Assembly: GCF_016863515.1 (NCBI RefSeq)
Contig: NZ_BOPA01000020.1
Location: 164,949 to 228,948, forward strand
Length of the DNA stretch: 64,000 nucleotides
From: Micromonospora gifhornensis
GTDB lineage: Bacteria > Actinomycetota > Actinomycetes > Mycobacteriales > Micromonosporaceae
Direction of reading: 5' to 3'
Position numbers and translations under genes: made by a program. A model generated the notes under the pieces. That model made no database searches, was not told the origin of the DNA, and saw nothing but the letters and a program-made list of their open reading frames with translations. Numbering within the stretch: position 1 is the first letter of the stretch; every line of letters begins with the position of its first letter. Below, piece by piece: positions 33,879 through 41,013 of this stretch.

Positions 33879-35039
33879 ATGCGGATCGGCATCGTCTGTC
33901 CGTACTCCTTCGACGTGCCGGGCGGGGTGCAGAACCACGTCATGGACCTCGCCGAGGCGTTGATCGGGCTCGGCCACGAGGTGAGCGTGCTCGCCCCGGC
34001 GGACGAGGACTCACCCCTGCCGTCGTACGTGGTGTCGGCGGGCCGGTCGGTGCCGCTGCCGTACAACGGTTCGGTGGCCCGGATCGCCTTCGGTCCGGTC
34101 TCCACCGCCCGGGTACGCCGGTGGATCACCCGCGGCGACTTCGACGTGCTGCACGTGCACGAGCCGCTGACGCTGAGCATCTCCATGCTCGCGGTGCTCT
34201 CCGCCCGCGGTCCGGTGGTGGCTACCTTCCACACCGCGATGACCCGGTCCCGGGTGCTCTCCGCCGCTCAGGGGGCCCTGCAGATCGTGCTGGAGCGGAT
34301 CACCGCCCGGATCGCGGTGAGCGCGCTGGCCCGCAAGGTCCAGGTGGAACACCTCGACGGCGGCGCGGTGGAGATCCCCAACGGGGTGGCGGTGGCCAAG
34401 TTCGCCGGCATGCAGCCGCTGCCCGGCTGGCCGGGGGAGTGCGGGCCGGGCACCGGCGGCACGCTCGGCTTCCTGGGCCGGTTCACCGAATCGCGCAAGG
34501 GCTTCCCGATCCTGCGCGACGCGTTCGTCGAGCTGGCCGCCCGACGTCCCGGACTGCGCCTGCTGGTCGCCGGCCCCGGTGACCCGGACGACCTGTTCGA
34601 CCGTTTTCCGCCCGAGTTGCGGGATCGGGTCACCTTCCTGGGGTTGGTGCCCGAGGCGGACAAGGCCCGGATGCTGCGCAGCGTGCACCTCTACGTCGCG
34701 CCGAACACCGGGGGCGAGTCGTTCGGCATGATCCTCACCGAGGCGCTGGCCGCCGGCACCACCGTGGTCGCCAGCGACCTGGACGCCTTCCGCCGCGTGC
34801 TGGACAACGGCCGGGCCGGGCGGCTGTTTCGCACCGGCGACGCGGCGGCGCTGGCGCAGACCCTCACCGAACTGCTCGACGATCCGGCTGCCCGGGCGGA
34901 GCTGACCGCCTGCGGCGACCAGGTGGTGGCAAATTTCGACTGGCCCGTGGTTGCCCGCCGGGTTCTGGAGGTATACGCAGCTGCGATCGAGGCGACCGAC
35001 GGGCGGGTGATCGACCAGGAGTGGGTGGGGTCGGACTGA
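33879..35039 (+). CDS. pimA: Phosphatidylinositol mannosyltransferase PimA
   Basis: 386 residues, GT4/GT-B fold, close to mycobacterial PimA (378). It has the N-terminal GGVQNHVMDLAEAL loop, the HVHEPLTLSISM segment and, in the C-terminal half, GRFTESRKG and NTGGESFGMILTEA with the acidic donor-binding residues. It transfers the first mannose from GDP-mannose to phosphatidylinositol on the cytoplasmic face. It follows the acyltransferase by 13 bases, in the same operon. Confidence 0.95.
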   Translation: MRIGIVCPYSFDVPGGVQNHVMDLAEALIGLGHEVSVLAPADEDSPLPSYVVSAGRSVPLPYNGSVARIAFGPVSTARVRRWITRGDFDVLHVHEPLTLSISMLAVLSARGPVVATFHTAMTRSRVLSAAQGALQIVLERITARIAVSALARKVQVEHLDGGAVEIPNGVAVAKFAGMQPLPGWPGECGPGTGGTLGFLGRFTESRKGFPILRDAFVELAARRPGLRLLVAGPGDPDDLFDRFPPELRDRVTFLGLVPEADKARMLRSVHLYVAPNTGGESFGMILTEALAAGTTVVASDLDAFRRVLDNGRAGRLFRTGDAAALAQTLTELLDDPAARAELTACGDQVVANFDWPVVARRVLEVYAAAIEATDGRVIDQEWVGSD

Positions 35040-35065
35040 CCGGGAGGAACGGGAGCAGCACTACG

Positions 35066-35572
35066 ATGCCGGGCATGTGGTGGGTGGTGGGCGCGACGGT
35101 GGTCGTCGGCCTGGTGGCGGCGTACCTGATCTGGACCGCCGGCCGGGTCGAGCGGCTCCAGGCCCGCGCGCAGCTCGCGGCCCGTGCCCTCGACGCCCAC
35201 CTGCTGCGCCGGGCCGCCGCCGCGGCGGTGCTGGCCGAGCGCCGCTACGGCGTGGAGCTGTACGCGGCGGCGCGCATCGCGCTCGACGCGCAGCCGGAGG
35301 AGCGGGAGGCGGCCGAGAACGACCTGACCCGGCAGCTGCGCGCGGTCGAACTCGACCCCACCGACCCGGACTGCGAGGCGGTCATCGCGGCCAGCCGGCG
35401 GCTCGCCCTGGCCCGGCAGGTGCACACCGACCTGGTGCGGGACGCCCGTACGGCGCGCAGCCGGCGCCTGGTACGCCTGTTCCGGATGGGTCGCCGGCAC
35501 ACCTGGCCGCGCTACTTCGACATCGACGACCCGACGCTCACCACGCCCGCCACCGACGTCACCGCCCGCTGA
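35066..35572 (+). CDS. Membrane-anchored helical protein of unknown function in the pim operon
   Basis: 168 residues. An N-terminal membrane segment (about 3-23) is followed by an Arg/Ala-rich coiled region (about 25-75) and a charged C-terminal half. The layout resembles LemA proteins, but the LemA signature (YN-LV, DVQLKRR) is missing. It follows pimA by 26 bases, where mycobacteria carry a NUDIX-type membrane gene (Rv2609c). The second ATG at 35075 is an alternative start. Function unknown; a role in PIM export or assembly would be speculation. Confidence 0.75.
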   Translation: MPGMWWVVGATVVVGLVAAYLIWTAGRVERLQARAQLAARALDAHLLRRAAAAAVLAERRYGVELYAAARIALDAQPEEREAAENDLTRQLRAVELDPTDPDCEAVIAASRRLALARQVHTDLVRDARTARSRRLVRLFRMGRRHTWPRYFDIDDPTLTTPATDVTAR

Positions 35573-35707
35573 CCCACCGCCGGCCCTGCGCACGGTGACG
35601 GCGGCCACACCGCAGGCCACCACGGCCCTGATTGGCTGTCGGCACGGCACTCGCGCCGGTCGTAGCATGTCGCTGCCCCACCGGTGCGCATCAAGGAGCG
35701 ATGAGCC

Positions 35708-36628
35708 GTGTCCGAGACGACTTCCCCGAACACCACAAGCACCACCCCGGTCGTCGGCACTGCCCGCGTCAAGCGGGGGATGGCCGAGATGCTCAAGGGC
35801 GGCGTGATCATGGACGTGGTCACCGCCGAGCAGGCCAAGATCGCTGAGGACGCCGGCGCGGTCGCGGTGATGGCGCTGGAGCGGGTGCCCGCCGACATCC
35901 GCGCCCAGGGCGGGGTGTCGCGGATGAGCGACCCGGACATGATCGACGGGATCATCAACGCCGTCTCCATCCCGGTGATGGCCAAGGCCCGCATCGGCCA
36001 CTTCGTCGAGGCGCAGATCCTCCAGGCGCTCGGCGTCGACTACGTCGACGAGTCCGAGGTGCTCACCCCGGCCGACTACGCCAACCACATCGACAAGTGG
36101 GCCTTCACCGTCCCCTTCGTCTGCGGGGCGACCAACCTGGGCGAGGCGCTGCGCCGGATCACCGAGGGCGCCGCCATGATCCGCTCGAAGGGTGAGGCCG
36201 GCACCGGGGACGTCTCCAACGCCACCACCCACATGCGCAAGATCCGCCAGGAGATCCGCCGGCTCTCCTCGCTGCCGGAAGACGAGCTGTACGTCGCGGC
36301 CAAGGAGCTTCAGGCCCCGTACGAGCTGGTCAAGGAGGTCGCCGAGACCGGCAAGCTGCCGGTGGTGCTGTTCACCGCCGGTGGCATCGCCACCCCGGCC
36401 GACGCGGCGATGATGATGCAGCTCGGCGCAGAGGGTGTCTTCGTCGGCTCCGGCATCTTCAAGTCCGGCAACCCGGCCCAGCGGGCCGCCGCGATCGTCA
36501 AGGCGACCACCTTCCACGACGACCCGGACGTGCTGGCGAAGGTCTCCCGCGGCCTCGGCGAGGCGATGGTCGGCATCAACGTCGACGACATCCCCGTTCC
36601 CCACCGCCTGGCCGACCGCGGCTGGTGA
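35708..36628 (+). CDS. pdxS: Pyridoxal 5'-phosphate synthase lyase subunit PdxS
   Basis: 306 residues, a TIM barrel. D36 in GGVIMDVV and K93 in VMAKARIGHF match the catalytic Asp and Schiff-base Lys of Bacillus PdxS. It condenses ribose 5-phosphate, glyceraldehyde 3-phosphate and ammonia (from PdxT) to PLP. The first 16 residues are a Thr/Ser-rich extension typical of actinomycetes. GTG start with AAGGAG upstream. PdxT follows after a 76-base gap with a palindromic repeat. Confidence 0.97.
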   Translation: MSETTSPNTTSTTPVVGTARVKRGMAEMLKGGVIMDVVTAEQAKIAEDAGAVAVMALERVPADIRAQGGVSRMSDPDMIDGIINAVSIPVMAKARIGHFVEAQILQALGVDYVDESEVLTPADYANHIDKWAFTVPFVCGATNLGEALRRITEGAAMIRSKGEAGTGDVSNATTHMRKIRQEIRRLSSLPEDELYVAAKELQAPYELVKEVAETGKLPVVLFTAGGIATPADAAMMMQLGAEGVFVGSGIFKSGNPAQRAAAIVKATTFHDDPDVLAKVSRGLGEAMVGINVDDIPVPHRLADRGW

Positions 36629-36637
36629 AGTGCAAGG

Positions 36638-36687
36638 AAGGGCACCTTATTAACGCCTGCGGTAGAGAAAGGGTCCCTTCTTAACGC
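36638..36687. repeat. Imperfect 19-bp direct repeat, each copy containing a palindrome, between pdxS and pdxT
   Basis: Copies at 36638-36656 and 36669-36687 (period 31) match at 16 of 19 positions. The second copy begins with the palindrome AAGGGTCCCTT. It is A/T-rich compared with the flanks. It sits inside the pdxST unit, so it may form an RNA structure in the transcript; it may also be a dispersed genomic repeat. Confidence 0.65.
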
Positions 36688-36704
36688 TTCCCGGAAGGAG
36701 CACA

Positions 36705-37310
36705 GTGCCCGCACCCGTGATCGGCGTGCTCGCCCTCCAGGGCGACGTCCGTGAACACCTCACCGCCCTGACCGGCGCGGGCGCTCAAGCCCGCCCGGTG
36801 CGCCGAAGCGCGGAACTGGACGCGGTCGACGGCCTGATCATCCCCGGCGGCGAGTCCACCACGATCAGCAAGCTGGTCGACATCTTCGAGCTGCGTGGCC
36901 CGATCGACAAGCGGATCTCCGCCGGGATGCCGGTCTACGGCTCCTGCGCCGGGATGATCATGCTGGCCGCCGAGGTCCTCGACGGCCGCCCGGACCAGCG
37001 CGGCTTCGACGGCATCGCGATGACCGTGCGCCGCAACGCCTTCGGTCGCCAGGTCGACTCGTTCGAAGCGCCCGTGCAGATCACCGGCATCGACGGTGGC
37101 CCGCTGCACGCGGTCTTCATCCGCGCCCCCTGGGTCGAGCGCGTCGGCGCGGACGTCGAGATCCTGGGCACGGTCGCCGAAGGGCCGGCCACCGGCCGCG
37201 TCGTGGCGGTGCGCCAAGGCAACCTGCTGGCCACCTCGTTCCACCCGGAACTCACCGGCGACCTGCGCCTGCACGCCCACTTCGTCGACATGGTCCGCAC
37301 CGCAACCTGA
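36705..37310 (+). CDS. pdxT: Pyridoxal 5'-phosphate synthase glutaminase subunit PdxT
   Basis: 201 residues, a class I glutamine amidotransferase. The catalytic triad is C81 (GSCAGM), H180 and E182 (SFHPEL); the IIPGGEST oxyanion loop is near 45-52. It feeds ammonia to PdxS. GTG start with GGAAGGAG 4-5 bases upstream. Confidence 0.97.
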   Translation: MPAPVIGVLALQGDVREHLTALTGAGAQARPVRRSAELDAVDGLIIPGGESTTISKLVDIFELRGPIDKRISAGMPVYGSCAGMIMLAAEVLDGRPDQRGFDGIAMTVRRNAFGRQVDSFEAPVQITGIDGGPLHAVFIRAPWVERVGADVEILGTVAEGPATGRVVAVRQGNLLATSFHPELTGDLRLHAHFVDMVRTAT

Positions 37311-37539
37311 CCCCGTGGCCCCACCGTGCGTCGGGGGTGGTGCGGGTCGCGATCGATGACGACCTGACCCTGCCGGCCCCACCGCTCGGCCTGACCCTGC
37401 TGGCCCACCGCCCGGCCTGACCCTGCCGGCCCCACCCCCAATCGGCCCAGGGGCCCGCCAACCCATAGGACCTATCGGGCCTATCGGACCGCTCAGGCCC
37501 GCCGGACCCGCCGGACCCGCCGGACCCGGAGGTATCGGC

Positions 37540-37601
37540 AGCAACTTCGGGGATGTTGCTGCCTTCGTCCGCCGGCAGGCAGCAACATCCCCGAAGTTGC
37601 T
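37540..37601. repeat. Intergenic inverted repeat with perfect 24-bp arms
   Basis: Arms 37540-37563 and 37578-37601 are perfectly complementary around a 14-base loop. Each arm is itself partly palindromic (AGCAAC with GTTGCT). It is unlikely to be a simple terminator because it is more than 200 bases from either flanking gene. Confidence 0.82.
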
Positions 37602-37677
37602 CGCCGCCTCGCCGCCTCGCCGCGTCGCCGCATGACCGTGTGGCTGGGTCGCCGCATGGCCGTTTGGCCAGGTCGCC

Positions 37678-37757
37678 GTGTGGCCGCGTCGCGGTGTGGC
37701 CGCGTCGCGGTGTGGCCGCGTCGCGGTGTGGCCGCGTCGCCGTGTGGCCGGGTCGCC
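37678..37757. repeat. 16-bp tandem repeat (minisatellite)
   Basis: Five consecutive units of GTGTGGCCGCGTCGCG: units at 37678, 37694 and 37710 are exact, 37726 differs at one base, 37742 at two. More degenerate units precede it from about 37638. Such arrays expand or contract by slippage. Confidence 0.85.
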
Positions 37758-37848
37758 GGGTCGCCGCGTGGCGGTGCGGCAGCGGGGCGCGTGCGAGGAC
37801 CTGGGCGAGCACCGTCTCGCGGTGTGGGGTGGGAAGGAGGGCGGGCGG

Positions 37849-38697
37849 TCAGCCGGCCACGGAGCGCAGGCTGCCTGGGCGGCGGCCCAGCAGGCGGTCC
37901 AGTGCCGCAGCGCTGTCCGCGTCGGCGGGCTGCGCCACCGTCAGTCGCTGCTGGTCGCCGGCGAGTTCCAGGGTCTCGTACGCCAGTTGCAGTGGCCCCA
38001 CCTCCGGATGCCGCAGCCGGCGCACGCCGCTGGACTGGGCCGCGACCGGGCGGCGCTGCCACCGGGACCGGAACGGCTCCCCGACGGTACGGTCGAGTCG
38101 TTCGGCGAAGATGTCGGTGGCCGGGTCACCCCCGCGCAGCCGGTGCAGGTCGGCCACCTGCTGGTCGGCGAGGTCGGCCCAGTCGGGGAAGTGCTCCCGG
38201 GCGCGTTCGTCGGCGAGGAGGTACCAGACCAGGTTGGGGTGTTCGGCGTCCAACAGTCCCAGCGGGCGGGCCAGCCGGTCGAACGGCTCGTTCCAGGCGA
38301 GCACGTCACCGAGGCGGTTGAGCAGGTACGCCGGCCGGTCCCGCAGCGCCTCCAGCAGAGTCCGGACCGTGGGGCGGACGGTACGCGACACCATCGGTCG
38401 CTCGCCTGCGCACAGCTGCCGGTGCTGGTCGACCGAGGCGAGTTGCTGAAGGTGCCGCCGGTCGGCGTCGTCGAGCCGCAGGGCGTCGGCCAGCGCGGCG
38501 AGGATCTCCGGCGACGGGCGGTTGTCGCGTCCCTGTTCTAGTCGGGTCAGGTATTCCACGCTGACCTGGGCCAGCGTGGCGACCTCGGCTCGGCGCAGCC
38601 CCGGCGTACGCCGTCGAGGGCCGGCCGGCAGCCCCACCTGCTCGGGTCGCAGCGCTTCTCGGCGGCTGCGCAGGAAGGCGCCCAACTCCCCGTCCAT
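37849..38697 (-). CDS. XRE/MmyB-type transcriptional regulator
   Basis: 282 residues. An N-terminal helix-turn-helix_31 domain (about 3-75) has RRRTPGLRRAEVATLAQVSVEYLTRLEQ (short excerpt RRAEVATLA). A C-terminal MmyB-like ligand-binding domain (about 105-270) has LAWNEPFDRLARPLG and NLVWYLLADERAREHFPDW. This family binds a hydrophobic ligand and usually represses a neighbouring gene. The ATG at 38697 or GTG at 38700 starts it. An inverted repeat 32 bases upstream is a plausible operator. Confidence 0.88.
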   Translation of the reverse strand: MDGELGAFLRSRREALRPEQVGLPAGPRRRTPGLRRAEVATLAQVSVEYLTRLEQGRDNRPSPEILAALADALRLDDADRRHLQQLASVDQHRQLCAGERPMVSRTVRPTVRTLLEALRDRPAYLLNRLGDVLAWNEPFDRLARPLGLLDAEHPNLVWYLLADERAREHFPDWADLADQQVADLHRLRGGDPATDIFAERLDRTVGEPFRSRWQRRPVAAQSSGVRRLRHPEVGPLQLAYETLELAGDQQRLTVAQPADADSAAALDRLLGRRPGSLRSVAG

Positions 38698-38728
38698 CAC
38701 GTCGTCCAGTGTGCCGTCGTACCGGCCG

Positions 38729-38759
38729 GTGAGGGTGGCCCCGTCAGGACCACCCTCAC
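38729..38759. promoter_or_regulatory. 10-bp inverted repeat upstream of the XRE gene
   Basis: GTGAGGGTGG (38729-38738) and CCACCCTCAC (38750-38759) are perfect inverse complements with an 11-base spacer. The pair lies between the divergent XRE gene and the 38882 gene, so it is a candidate operator serving one or both. Confidence 0.5.
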
Positions 38760-38881
38760 GCCGGTCTGTCCGGCACGTCGAGCCGCGGATGGAATGAGCC
38801 CATGAAGAAACGACCTTCCACCATCGCGGTGATTCGTCCGGGACGACGCGCGGTCCGCCGCCTGGTCCCGGGGAGCTGACC

Positions 38882-39178
38882 GTGACGACGATGCTGATCA
38901 CCTATCGGGTCCGGCCGGAGCGGCTCGACGAGCACCTGTCCCTGCTCGATGAGGTCTACCGGGAACTGGCCCACACCCGCCCGCCCGGCCTGCGCTACCA
39001 GTCGCTGCGGCTCGACGACGGGCACTGTTTCATCGACGTGGTGATCGGCCCGCATCTGCCGGCGCCACTGCCGTCATTGCCGGCGTTCGTTCGCTACCGG
39101 GCCGGGTTCGACGAGCGTTGCCAGGATTTCGAGATGTCGGAGGTCAGCGTGGTGGGATCGTACGGCATGGGGGAGTAG
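38882..39178 (+). CDS. Small ABM-like (dimeric alpha/beta barrel) protein
   Basis: 98 residues with the ferredoxin-like pattern of antibiotic-biosynthesis-monooxygenase/stress-response barrel proteins: a first strand MLITYRVRPERLDEHLSLLDEVYREL, and then a FIDVVIG strand and a C-terminal helix. Function unknown. GTG start at 38882 with GGGGAG about 8 bases upstream. It is divergent from the XRE regulator, which may control it. A 25-codon frame (38802-38879) ends 2 bases before it and could be a leader peptide. Confidence 0.7.
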   Translation: MTTMLITYRVRPERLDEHLSLLDEVYRELAHTRPPGLRYQSLRLDDGHCFIDVVIGPHLPAPLPSLPAFVRYRAGFDERCQDFEMSEVSVVGSYGMGE

Positions 39179-39399
39179 CTTCGTCCGCTATCCGGCGTTC
39201 TGCGCTTATCGACAAGGCCGTGGGCGTGCGGCGGGTGACGGTTGCCCGCCGTCCGTCGGTAGGATTGTCGAGATTCGGCAGGGCCATCTGCCCGCCACGG
39301 CTTCCACCAGAACAGACCGGCACCACCGCGTGCGCGGGTGCGGAGCGGGGCGTGCGCGGTGCGGTCGATGCAGACGGCGGGTAGCAACGGAGGTAACAG

Positions 39400-40149
39400 A
39401 TGTCCGGCCACTCAAAGTGGGCGACGACCAAGCACAAGAAGGCGGTCATCGACGCCAAGCGCGGCAAGATGTTCGCCAAGCTGATCAAGAATGTCGAGGT
39501 TGCGGCGCGGACCGGCGGCGGCGACCCCGCCGGCAACCCCACCCTTTACGACGCGATCCAGAAGGCCAAGAAGAACTCGGTCCCCAACGACAACATCGAC
39601 CGCGCAGTCAAGCGCGGCTCCGGCCTGGAGGCCGGCGGCGCCGACTACCAGACGATCATGTACGAGGGGTACGGCCCCAACGGCGTCGCGCTGCTGATCG
39701 AGTGCCTGACCGACAACCGCAACCGCGCCGCCACCGAGGTGCGTACCGCGCTGACCCGCAACGGCGGTTCGTTCGCCGACGCCGGCTCGGTGTCGTACAT
39801 GTTCTCCCGCAAGGGCGTGGTGATCGTGCCGAAGGCCGACACCAGCGAGGACGACGTGATGTTGGCCGTCCTGGACGCGGGCGCCGAGGAGGTCAACGAC
39901 CTGGGCGAGGCGTTCGAGGTGGTCTCCGAGCCGGGTGACCTGCTGGCGGTCCGGACCGCGTTGCAGGACGCCGGCATCGAGTACGAGTCGGCCGAGTCCT
40001 CCCTCATCCCCAGCGTCAACGTGCCGCTGGACGAGGAGGGCGCGCGGAAGGTCTTCAAGCTGATCGACGTCCTGGAGGACTGCGACGACGTGCAGAACGT
40101 CTACGCCAACTTCGACGTCAGCGACGAGATCATGGCGGCCGTCGGCTGA
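39400..40149 (+). CDS. yebC: YebC/PmpR-family regulatory protein
   Basis: 249 residues, full-length YebC: MSGHSKWATTKHKKA at the N-terminus, then GGDPAGNP, PNDNIDRAVKRG and YEGYGPNGVALLIE. It acts as a transcription or translation regulator depending on the organism. RBS GGAGGTAAC precedes the ATG. In mycobacteria and many actinomycetes ruvC follows; here the next genes are vapBC and other accessory genes. The last 33 bases have a second copy about 740 bases downstream. Confidence 0.96.
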   Translation: MSGHSKWATTKHKKAVIDAKRGKMFAKLIKNVEVAARTGGGDPAGNPTLYDAIQKAKKNSVPNDNIDRAVKRGSGLEAGGADYQTIMYEGYGPNGVALLIECLTDNRNRAATEVRTALTRNGGSFADAGSVSYMFSRKGVVIVPKADTSEDDVMLAVLDAGAEEVNDLGEAFEVVSEPGDLLAVRTALQDAGIEYESAESSLIPSVNVPLDEEGARKVFKLIDVLEDCDDVQNVYANFDVSDEIMAAVG

Positions 40150-40172
40150 CAGCCGCTTCGTTGGATATGCGA

Positions 40173-40202
40173 ACCTCCCGGATATATCCTTGTCCGGGAG
40201 GT
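40173..40202. promoter_or_regulatory. vapBC operator with 10-bp inverted repeat overlapping the ribosome-binding site
   Basis: ACCTCCCGGA (40173-40182) and TCCGGGAGGT (40193-40202) are perfect inverse complements with a 10-base spacer that contains TATATC, a good -10 candidate. The right arm includes the GGGAGG used by vapB (8 bases before its ATG). VapB-VapC autorepression through such a site is the usual arrangement. Confidence 0.65.
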
Positions 40203-40209
40203 GTATCTC

Positions 40210-40422
40210 ATGGCCAAAACCCTGTTGGATCTCGATGAGGATCTTCTGGCGGAGGCGACTGCTGCGCTCGGCACCGCGACCAAGAAGGAGACGGTGACAG
40301 AGGCGCTCAGGCAGGCGGTGGAGTCCAGCCGGGAGCGACGGCAACGAGCCCTGGCTGACCTTCAGGAGGTCGCTGACGGGGGCGGCTTCGACTTCGATCA
40401 GCTCGACGAACTCGACAGGTGA
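40210..40422 (+). CDS. vapB: VapB-type antitoxin
   Basis: 70 residues. A short N-terminal ribbon-helix-helix part (KTLLDLDEDLLAEATAALG, then KKETVTEALRQAVE) is followed by a toxin-binding tail with GGFDFDQL. ATG at 40210 with GGGAGG 8 bases before. The TGA overlaps the start of vapC. The gene's codon use is visibly less G/C-biased at third positions than yebC, consistent with acquisition. Confidence 0.85.
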   Translation: MAKTLLDLDEDLLAEATAALGTATKKETVTEALRQAVESSRERRQRALADLQEVADGGGFDFDQLDELDR

Positions 40423-40814
40423 AGTACCTCATCGACACCAGCGCGCTGGTCCGCATGGTTCGTCGTCAAGCCGAACCACACTGGTCCGACCTGGCTGCCC
40501 GTGGTCTGATCGCCATCTGCGACCCGGTGCTCGTGGAGACCTTGACCATCGCGGATGCCAAGGCATACGACCGGGTCGAACGCGGACTCCGCGACCTGTA
40601 TCCCTGGGTTCCCGTGCCGGACGACGCCTGGCAGGTCGTGCGGGCGGTGCGGCAGGAACTCGCCAGTCACAGTGCTCACCAAGGGCTTTCCGTGGCAGAT
40701 CACCTCGTGGCGGCTACTGCCATTCGGCTGAAATTGGTGGTACTTCATCAGGACGCTGACTTCGAGACTGCTGCCCGGCTGGTGCCGCAACTGAGTCAAG
40801 AACGGATTACCTGA
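40419..40814 (+). CDS. vapC: VapC-type PIN-domain toxin
   Basis: 131 residues, an RNase of the PIN family. Acidic active-site residues are D6 (LIDTSAL), E40, D94 (SVADHLVAA) and D112 (HQDADF), all present, so the toxin looks intact. GTG start overlaps the vapB stop by 4 bases. The expected target is tRNA or rRNA, as for VapC toxins in actinobacteria. Confidence 0.9.
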   Translation: MKYLIDTSALVRMVRRQAEPHWSDLAARGLIAICDPVLVETLTIADAKAYDRVERGLRDLYPWVPVPDDAWQVVRAVRQELASHSAHQGLSVADHLVAATAIRLKLVVLHQDADFETAARLVPQLSQERIT

Positions 40815-40853
40815 GCGCCGTAGTCGGATGCAGCTGTGATCCGCTCGTCGAAG

Positions 40854-40886
40854 GTCTCCGACGACGTCACGGCGGCCGTCGGCTGA
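40854..40886 (+). pseudogene. Remnant copy of the yebC 3' end
   Basis: 33 bases match the last 33 bases of yebC (40117-40149) at 28 positions, with the final 16 identical including the TGA. In frame it reads VSDDVTAAVG-stop against VSDEIMAAVG-stop in yebC. The mismatches resemble divergence between homologous alleles, so vapBC seems to be bracketed by two yebC tails. Confidence 0.7.
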
Positions 40887-40912
40887 GCCGGCTCCGACCA
40901 CTGGCAGCACAT

Positions 40913-40953
40913 CAGGGCGTGTATGCGAGCCACGGGCTCGTGTGCACGCCCTG
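40913..40953. terminator. Two-part hairpin, probably the original yebC terminator
   Basis: The outer stem is CAGGGCGTG (40913-40921) with CACGCCCTG (40945-40953). The inner stem is CGAGCC with GGCTCG (40926-40931 and 40935-40940) around a 3-base loop. It follows the yebC-tail remnant by 26 bases. Confidence 0.6.
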
Positions 40954-40981
40954 ACTCGTCCTGCCGCCCATCAAGGGTTGC

Positions 40982-41009
40982 TAGAGATGTCTTTATAAAG
41001 CATTCTCTA
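40982..41009. promoter_or_regulatory. 28-bp palindrome next to the ArsR-type start codon
   Basis: Half-sites 40982-40995 and 40996-41009 match as inverse complements at 11 of 14 positions, with TAGAGA/TCTCTA ends and a TTTATAAA centre that also supplies a -10 element. The GTG start is 4 bases further on and no ribosome-binding site exists, so the transcript is probably leaderless or nearly so, with autorepression. Confidence 0.6.
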
Positions 41010-41013
41010 CCAT

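Larger units (their letters stand above)
37311..37848. other. 538-bp gene-free spacer rich in short repeats
   Basis: The stretch between convergent pdxT and the XRE gene has no frame I can support as coding. It holds repeated CTGACCCTG(C)-(C/T)GGCCCACC blocks at 37363-37440, a triplicated 9-mer GCCGGACCC around 37500-37527, a 24-bp-arm inverted repeat (37540-37601), and a 16-bp tandem array (37678-37757 with degenerate units before it). Frames across it give collagen-like or His/Arg repeats that use rare codons such as ATA. Confidence 0.7.

Noticed and set aside
36681..37544. Minus-strand frame starting TTG with Gly-Pro-Ala/Gly-Pro-Ile collagen-like repeats
   Set aside because: It arises from the 9-bp simple repeats, uses rare ATA codons, runs antisense through pdxT and starts in an inverted-repeat arm.
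37252..37812. Minus-strand frames with His-Thr-Ala-Thr-Arg repeats
   Set aside because: They are only translations of the 16-bp tandem array and have no family, ribosome-binding site or preserved end.
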